Source: Acidobacteriota bacterium
Lineage (GTDB): Bacteria > Acidobacteriota > Blastocatellia > Pyrinomonadales > Pyrinomonadaceae
Reading direction: 5' to 3'
Length of the DNA: 45,785 nucleotides
Assembly (NCBI GenBank): GCA_023436495.1
Contig: JAEZIT010000049.1
Span: forward strand, 1 to 45,785
Positions 41,701-45,785 of this stretch are shown here, in pieces (the stretch's first letter is position 1; every line of letters starts with the position of its first letter). The position numbers and the translations under genes are program-made. The notes beneath the pieces were generated by a model. It worked only from the letters and a program-made list of their open reading frames with translations, was not told where the DNA came from and did not search any database.

Positions 41701-41902
41701 AACGATGAACCTCGAGCTTCTTGCCGAAGCATTCAACATCGTCAATCGCACGCATATCTTCCGCGTGAACGAAACCATGTATAACCGTGCTGGGTCGGCC
41801 ACCACGCTTACGTTCAACAATGCTTTCGGCACCGTAACCGGCACTGACAGCACGCTGTATCGTGAACGTCAGATCCAGTTTGCGGCTAGGTTCCAGTTTT
41901 AG
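38762..41902 (+). CDS. Oar-type TonB-dependent outer-membrane receptor
   Basis: A 1046-aa outer-membrane protein. Domains in order: signal peptide (1-28, ending FAQ), carboxypeptidase-regulatory-like beta domain (about 33-120: GGLTGRVTDPQGAVVPNANV, TNADGGYRVTNLQPGRYRVE), plug domain (about 125-260: INELPINGRRWSNFALLAPS, FQINTSNYSAEYGRSAGGVV, VTKSGTNEFHGDLFYYNR) and a beta barrel to the end with C-terminal Phe in ERQIQFAARFQF. This is the Oar-like architecture that is highly expanded in Acidobacteriota. I see no clear TonB box. Large uptake of glycans or peptides is the usual role; the substrate is unknown. Followed by a strong terminator. Confidence 0.92.
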   Translation: MNKNFSIKLLTVAVISLILAAGQIFAQSTVTGGLTGRVTDPQGAVVPNANVTITNIGTNSTVTATTNADGGYRVTNLQPGRYRVEVANAGFATAKAENIIVEVGQATPVDIALSVGEATAEVTVSAEAPVINTSDNANAVNINQTSINELPINGRRWSNFALLAPSTVPDGTFGLISFRGISGLLNNNTIDGGDNNQAFFSEERGRTRINYGISQSAIREFQINTSNYSAEYGRSAGGVVNAVTKSGTNEFHGDLFYYNRNSGNGARNPLSFNTVLQPGGGTTLVGIKPKDLRQQWGGAVGGPIIKDRLFFFFSYDQQKREFPGIAAFTNQNFLNTPNRALLLSRGLTNAQIDSTIGFLASLAGENPRKGDQTLFLPKIDWIINNNNTFSISYNRMRWDSPNGVQTSPVVQRARSNWGDDFVSIDSVNGRLQTSVNANLLNEFRFQWGRDFERQFSSEPMPGEPTTALGGTRSPGVSITNGFEFGTPNFLDRVSFPDERRWQFADTVTWSQGRHTFKFGFDFNHVSDDINNLFRGAGSYSYNNVNNFIMDYVNWRNGLPAGTVCASGTGTVGRCWSGQFQQGLGLRGLKLSTRDYNFFIQDDFRITPRLTVNLGLRYEYLQLPEPQIPSNSTEVIPYDGRTVAEATSTIPSDKNNFGPRIGVAYDLFGDGRTSLRGGYGIYYGRIQSSTVYNALINTGNPAGQAQIALSATDAGAPIFPNILPENAVGQVGTAIQFFDKDFEAPKIHQYDVILEHQLFRNTVISASFIGSLGRNLPTFFDLNNERTGIFRTFTYADGPLAGQSITLEEYRRFPAIGNQARTRIQSTIKSEYKALVLQANRRFTDGLQFQASYTLAKATDTNQNSATFTQTNSPYDILDGRYDIGVSNFDRRHKFVASVVWAPEFYKGSKRSIGDYVLNGWQISPIFTHYSGAPYSGVVSGTSLNRTFGGTQVPSLPRNSFRLPHLQNIDVRLSKRFRLTETMNLELLAEAFNIVNRTHIFRVNETMYNRAGSATTLTFNNAFGTVTGTDSTLYRERQIQFAARFQF

Positions 41903-41932
41903 TTTTTCTCCCACGGGAGAGAAACCCTATGC

Positions 41933-41962
41933 GGCACGCGTCATTTGACGCGTGCCTTTTTT
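41933..41962 (+). terminator. Strong intrinsic terminator after the receptor gene
   Basis: Perfect 11-bp stem GGCACGCGTCA / TGACGCGTGCC, 2-nt loop, followed by TTTTTT. Confidence 0.93.
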
Positions 41963-42071
41963 AATCGAAGGTAATAAAACCTAGACGGCACGGCTGATTT
42001 GGCGTCATTTAGAAGAACAATCGTTATTGTTCAGAATAAATCGGCGCAATGCCGTATTCAGGGGCAATTGA

Positions 42072-42099
42072 TTGACCTGAGCGGGGCATATATTACAAT
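42072..42099 (+). promoter_or_regulatory. Promoter for the glycosyltransferase-debranching unit
   Basis: TTGACC (42072-42077), a 16-nt spacer and TACAAT (42094-42099). The ATG at 42109 follows after only 9 nt and has no Shine-Dalgarno, so the mRNA should start at or within a few nt of the ATG. Confidence 0.55.
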
Positions 42100-42108
42100 C
42101 TAAACTCG

Positions 42109-43233
42109 ATGCGAATTCTGCAGATCTCATCAGCAAGGCATTTCGGGGGCGGAGAGCGGCATTTTGTCGATCTTTGCCGAGGGCTGCACGAACGCGGCCA
42201 TGAGGTTTATGTCGCGCTGCGTCCGACAAATGAATGGGAAGCGCGGCTTTCGTTTTTACCGCCCGAGCGTTTTCTGCATGTTTCGATACGGAATTCTTTC
42301 GGGGTTTTCAGCGCAAAGCGCATCGCGGCGTTTGTCCGCGATAACAATATTGACGTCATCCATGCACACGTCGCGCGCGATTATGTTCCGGCAAGCCTTG
42401 CATGCGTGCTGGCCAAACGCGGAACATTCATCCTGACACGCCATGTTCTGTTTGCGTTGAAACCATTCAACCGTTTCGCGCTTCGTAATATGCACAAGGC
42501 GATTGCCGTATCATCCGCAGTGGAATCCGGACTTCGCCGCGTTTTTCCCGCTGAAAAGGTCGTTTGCATTCCGAACGGCATCGAAATGGCTGATCGCAGT
42601 ACTGAAAGGCGGAAGAAACTTCGCGAAGAGTTTCGGTTTCTCCACAACATCCCGTTCGATGTGCCTGTGATCGGGACGATCGGTGAACTGTTGCCGCTCA
42701 AGGGACAGCAGGATTTTGTACTCGCTTCGCAGGAGATAGCGCGCCGTTTTCCCGAAGCGCGTTTTGTCATCGTTGGGAAAGATCATTCCCTGGACCAGAA
42801 ATTCCGGCGTGAATTGAAGCGTCTTGTCCGCGTGTTCGACCTCGAACATCGATATTTATGGCTCGACTGGGTCGATGACACATCGCCGCTTCTTTCAGCA
42901 CTAGACCTTTTTGTCTCGGCTTCGCATTCGGAAAGCTTCGGACTTGCGATCCTCGAGGCAATGACCGCCGGAACGACTGTTGTAGCGACCAACACAGAAG
43001 GAGCCCGCGAACTGCTCGGTGATGAAGGCCTATTGGTGCCGATCGAAGAACCCGCAAAACTTGCCGAACGCGTGTGCATTCTTCTGCGAGACGAAGCTCT
43101 CCGACAAGCGTTTGCTGCCAATCTGCAGCAACATGCGACATCCACCTATTCGCTAGACCGGATGATCGACCGAACCGAAGAAGTTTATGTGGAAGCTGTT
43201 CGGCCGGCAATCGTTGGGCAGGTTGCCGAATAA
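42109..43233 (+). CDS. GT4-family glycosyltransferase
   Basis: A cytoplasmic, probably membrane-associated GT-B glycosyltransferase that transfers a sugar from a nucleotide donor. The 374-aa protein has the N-terminal acceptor domain starting with MRILQISSARHFGGGERHFV (Gly-rich loop) and the GT4 donor site (about 265-300): LDLFVSASHSESFGLAILEA with the E-x7-E motif, then MTAGTTVVATNTEGARELLG. The acceptor sugar is not readable. It precedes the debranching-type gene by 3 nt, so it works with glycogen-, maltodextrin- or trehalose-like carbohydrate (inference), unless it serves surface polysaccharide. A BshA role cannot be excluded but is not supported by neighbourhood. Confidence 0.85.
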   Translation: MRILQISSARHFGGGERHFVDLCRGLHERGHEVYVALRPTNEWEARLSFLPPERFLHVSIRNSFGVFSAKRIAAFVRDNNIDVIHAHVARDYVPASLACVLAKRGTFILTRHVLFALKPFNRFALRNMHKAIAVSSAVESGLRRVFPAEKVVCIPNGIEMADRSTERRKKLREEFRFLHNIPFDVPVIGTIGELLPLKGQQDFVLASQEIARRFPEARFVIVGKDHSLDQKFRRELKRLVRVFDLEHRYLWLDWVDDTSPLLSALDLFVSASHSESFGLAILEAMTAGTTVVATNTEGARELLGDEGLLVPIEEPAKLAERVCILLRDEALRQAFAANLQQHATSTYSLDRMIDRTEEVYVEAVRPAIVGQVAE

Positions 43234-43236
43234 CGA

Positions 43237-45177
43237 ATGATAAGTTTGGATTCCGACATCTGCACGGATTTTTCGGCAGCGACGAGCCGTGAATGGCTCG
43301 AAACGAACGGCATCGGCGGCTTTGCCTGCGGCACGGTCTCGGGCGCAAATTCCCGACGTTATCACGGGCTATTAACGGCCGCGACTGAACCGCCGCTCGG
43401 GCGTATAACGATGCTCTCAAAATTCGAGGAAACGCTGATCATTGACGGTGAAAGTTATGAACTGTCCGCGAACCGATTTCCGGATTCGATCCATCCGCAG
43501 GGTTATAAATATCTCACAAATTTTCGGCTCGACCCTTTTCCAATATGGACGTATGACGTAGCTGGCGTCGTCGTTGAAAAGCGATTGTTCATGGCGCAAG
43601 GCGAAAATACGACCGTGATCGAGTATGTGGTTGCGTCACCGATGAGCCGCGTTTCACTGACGCTGGAGCTTCGGCCCCTACTTTCATTTACCGATTATCA
43701 CGCGCTGCAGCATGAGGACCCGGGATTCGACGAAGGATTCACCGAGAACGGCGATGTCGTAATGGTCCGCCCATATCCCACTATGCCGCCGTTGTATTTT
43801 CACCACGGCGGCGCGCAGATTGAGAGAACTGGGTATTGGTATCGAAATTTTCAATATGCGATCGAAGAAGAGCGCGGTTTCGATCATTCCGAAGACCTGT
43901 ATCAGCCGTTCTTGCTCAGATGCGATCTCGCGCGGCCGGCATCCGTTATCGTTTCTACCGAAAAGAAGGTCGGCAAAGCTGAGAAATTGCGCAAGTCCGA
44001 GGAAAAACGCCGCCTCGCCCTGGTTAAAAGCGCGAAGGCGCAGGACGAATTTACGAAAGCTCTTGTACTCGCCGCTGACCAGTTTATCGTCGCGCGCGGC
44101 CGGGGATATACCGTAATTGCCGGTTATCCCTGGTTCTCAGATTGGGGACGCGATACGATGATCGCGTTGCCGGGATTAACGCTGTCGGCGAATCGGCCGG
44201 AGATCGCGAAAGACATCCTGCTCGAATATTCAAAGCATATTTCGCAGGGAATGCTGCCGAATCGCTTTCCGGACGCCGGCACCAAGGCCGACTACAACAC
44301 TGTCGATGCATCGCTTTGGTATTTCGAAGCCGTCAGGTCTTACGTTGAAAAGACCGGCGACGTGGACTTCGTTCGCGAGTATCTTTACGAAAAGCTCGTC
44401 GATATCATGGCATGGCATCTTCGCGGTACGCGGTACGGAATACACGTAGACACCGACGGCCTGCTGTACGCGGGAGAACCCGGCGTGCAGCTGACGTGGA
44501 TGGATGCGAAGATCGGAGAGCTCGTTATTACCCCGCGCACCGGAAAACCGGTTGAGATCCAGGCGCTTTGGTTCAATGCTCTGAACGTTATGGCGGACAT
44601 TGCGGAGAGATTCGGCGATCACAAAGACTCCGCCCGCTACCTCGCGATGGCGGACCTGGCGAATCTCAGCTTCGATGCCTTGTTCTGGAATGAGGCAGAA
44701 CGATGCCTGTTCGATGTGGTTGAGAACGGAACCCGCGACGGTTCGGTACGCCCAAACCAGATATTGGCCGTATCGCTGCATTATCCGATCCTGACGGGCG
44801 AACGGGCGCGAGCGGTCGTCGAAAAGGTTCGCGACGAACTGCTGACACCGGTCGGGCTGCGTTCGCTTTCTCCGCGAGATCCTGCTTACGTGCCTATTTA
44901 TGAAGGTTCGCCTTTCGCACGTGATTCCGCCTATCACCAGGGCACGGTCTGGGGTTGGCTGATTGGGCCTTATATCGATGCTTACTGCCGCGTTTTTCCG
45001 GACCGCCGTGGCGAAGTTTCTGCGCTGCTATCCGGTTTTTCAGCACATCTTCGCGAGGCCGGCATCGGTCAGATCTCCGAAATATTCGATGCCGTTGAAC
45101 CGCATCATCCGCGCGGATGCTTTGCTCAGGCGTGGAGCGTCGGCGAGGTCCTGCGGGCATTGCGCCGGAACGTTTAG
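43237..45177 (+). CDS. Glycogen-debranching-type amylo-alpha-1,6-glucosidase
   Basis: A 646-aa cytoplasmic glycoside hydrolase of the bacterial/archaeal GDE family. Two domains: an N-terminal GDE_N_bis-like beta domain (about 10-215: EWLETNGIGGFACGTVSGANSRRYHGLL, split at SG, and the strand DVAGVVVEKRLFMAQGENTT) and a C-terminal (alpha/alpha)6 barrel (about 270-646: VIAGYPWFSDWGRDTMIALPG, and QLTWMDAKIGELVITPRTGK with the candidate catalytic Asp, and HQGTVWGWLIGPYID). The signature WFSDWGRDTMIALPGL is diagnostic of this family. It probably releases alpha-1,6-linked glucose from branched alpha-glucan. ATG 43237 starts 3 nt after the GT4 stop, so the two are co-translated. Confidence 0.88.
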   Translation: MISLDSDICTDFSAATSREWLETNGIGGFACGTVSGANSRRYHGLLTAATEPPLGRITMLSKFEETLIIDGESYELSANRFPDSIHPQGYKYLTNFRLDPFPIWTYDVAGVVVEKRLFMAQGENTTVIEYVVASPMSRVSLTLELRPLLSFTDYHALQHEDPGFDEGFTENGDVVMVRPYPTMPPLYFHHGGAQIERTGYWYRNFQYAIEEERGFDHSEDLYQPFLLRCDLARPASVIVSTEKKVGKAEKLRKSEEKRRLALVKSAKAQDEFTKALVLAADQFIVARGRGYTVIAGYPWFSDWGRDTMIALPGLTLSANRPEIAKDILLEYSKHISQGMLPNRFPDAGTKADYNTVDASLWYFEAVRSYVEKTGDVDFVREYLYEKLVDIMAWHLRGTRYGIHVDTDGLLYAGEPGVQLTWMDAKIGELVITPRTGKPVEIQALWFNALNVMADIAERFGDHKDSARYLAMADLANLSFDALFWNEAERCLFDVVENGTRDGSVRPNQILAVSLHYPILTGERARAVVEKVRDELLTPVGLRSLSPRDPAYVPIYEGSPFARDSAYHQGTVWGWLIGPYIDAYCRVFPDRRGEVSALLSGFSAHLREAGIGQISEIFDAVEPHHPRGCFAQAWSVGEVLRALRRNV

Positions 45178-45182
45178 CTCGC

Positions 45183-45211
45183 TTGCCGTTATACGAGAAT
45201 TCGGTTTATCT
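45183..45211 (+). promoter_or_regulatory. Promoter for the carboxypeptidase gene
   Basis: TTGCCG (45183-45188), a 17-nt spacer and TTATCT (45206-45211), ending 7 nt before the ATG at 45219. No Shine-Dalgarno is present, again predicting a leaderless mRNA. Confidence 0.4.
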
Positions 45212-45218
45212 TAGTGCT

Positions 45219-45785
45219 ATGAGATCGCTGTTTGTCTGCTCCTTTCTTGTCGTGCTCTGTCTAATGAACACCCTGGCCCAATCCCCCTTGGATCTTGCTG
45301 AGATCTGGGAAAAGAACCATATTTCCAACAAGTTCCCTTCGGATGTCCGGCATAAGGACCTGCTTGGTTACCTTGATCAATTAAAAAAGCTGGGCGTTAA
45401 GGTCGAAGAGGTCGGCCGCAGCAACGGCGGCCGGGAGATCTTCCAGATAGAATTCGGCGGCGGACCGAAGCGTGTGTTCATGTGGTCGCAGATGCACGGC
45501 GACGAGCCTACGGCTACATCAGCCGTCATCGACATGTTTGCGTGGATGCAACAAAATCGCGAAACCCCGCTGGTAAAAAAGATCGAGAGCGAAATGACGA
45601 TCCGCGTTGTCCCGATGCTCAATCCCGACGGAGCGGAACTTTACCAGCGTCGAAACCTCCAGTCCATTGACATAAACCGTGATGCCGTTGCACTGCAGAC
45701 GCCTGAAGGCAGGCTGTTGAAGAAGCTCCGAGACGATTGGTCGCCCGAGATCGGATTTAATTTGCACAACCAAAATGCGCTGACG
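45219..45785 (+). CDS. M14-family zinc carboxypeptidase, truncated by the window end
   Basis: The first 189 codons of an M14 peptidase; the frame is open to the last base. An N-terminal signal peptide (about 1-22, ending LAQS) points to the periplasm. Zinc motif H-x-x-E is present as MHGDEPTA (about 92-99), then MLNPDGAELYQRRNL and SIDINRDA (the substrate-binding N-R of the family), and a late His in NLHNQN that may be the third zinc ligand. The catalytic Glu near the C-terminus lies beyond the window. The start ATG 45219 follows a promoter directly. Confidence 0.85.
   Translation, partial: MRSLFVCSFLVVLCLMNTLAQSPLDLAEIWEKNHISNKFPSDVRHKDLLGYLDQLKKLGVKVEEVGRSNGGREIFQIEFGGGPKRVFMWSQMHGDEPTATSAVIDMFAWMQQNRETPLVKKIESEMTIRVVPMLNPDGAELYQRRNLQSIDINRDAVALQTPEGRLLKKLRDDWSPEIGFNLHNQNALT

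Noticed and set aside
1..45785. CRISPR arrays, insertion sequences, prophage or integrase genes
   Set aside because: I saw no evenly spaced direct repeats, transposase or integrase motifs, or attachment-site duplications next to the tRNA.

Overview
The window looks like chromosomal DNA from a Gram-negative, type IV-piliated, rod-shaped bacterium, most plausibly an Acidobacteriota member (Blastocatellia/Pyrinomonadaceae-like). That placement is inference. It rests on an Oar-type TonB-dependent receptor with an N-terminal carboxypeptidase-regulatory domain, a BshB1-type bacillithiol deacetylase, PEGA/TPR and other small secreted proteins, a complete Rod wall-elongation cluster and moderately high GC. 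I see no phage, transposon, integron or CRISPR. It reads as core chromosome with a small-gene accessory stretch at about 24-38 kb.

Layout. 1-2.6 kb: a minus-strand tRNA with CAT anticodon and its own promoter and terminator, a CPA2 cation/proton antiporter with an acidic Asp-rich tail, and a secreted PEGA-TPR protein. 2.7-8.1 kb: a type IV pilus motor operon (pilB, a secreted unknown, pilT, pilC) behind a consensus sigma70 promoter and closed by a strong terminator. 8.2-10 kb: a phosphate-uptake pair (DUF47/PhoU-like, then Pit) behind an 11-bp-phased Pho-box-like repeat. 10.1-12 kb: nadA, a single-cluster ferredoxin and a convergent Rieske ferredoxin. 12.1-15.4 kb: a proteostasis group (CBS protein, Hsp20, Lon). 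15.7-24 kb: mreB-mreC-mreD-PBP2-rodA-PBP1A, the lateral wall synthesis machine. 24-38 kb: mostly short, alternating-strand genes, including an esterase, a guanidinium exporter under a guanidine-II riboswitch, a lipoprotein, lipB, a redoxin-like protein, an MBL hydrolase, bshB1, a J-domain protein, a flavoprotein with DinB, YceI, DUF488, a VanX-like dipeptidase, a 48-aa membrane protein and a PilZ-like protein. 38.8-41.9 kb: a large TonB-dependent receptor after a 657-bp gene-free stretch. 42.1-45.2 kb: a GT4 glycosyltransferase and a glycogen-debranching-type enzyme in one unit. At the right edge an M14 carboxypeptidase is cut off.

How the genes work together. PilB extends and PilT retracts the pilus through the PilC platform. 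MreBCD with RodA, PBP2 and PBP1A builds the side wall. The DUF47-Pit pair handles phosphate. BshB1 supplies a step of low-molecular-weight thiol synthesis. The glycosyltransferase and debranching enzyme point to storage or oligosaccharide metabolism.

The most interesting signals are regulatory. One is a two-hairpin guanidine-II (mini-ykkC) riboswitch whose second hairpin shares bases with an intrinsic terminator in front of a SugE/Gdx-like gene. Another is a recurring promoter geometry in which a -10 hexamer lies only 6-9 nt before start codons that lack a Shine-Dalgarno, suggesting many leaderless mRNAs. A third is a Pho-box-like triple repeat. A fourth is a PBP1A gene whose only good ribosome-binding site overlaps the rodA stop and points to a non-standard start codon.
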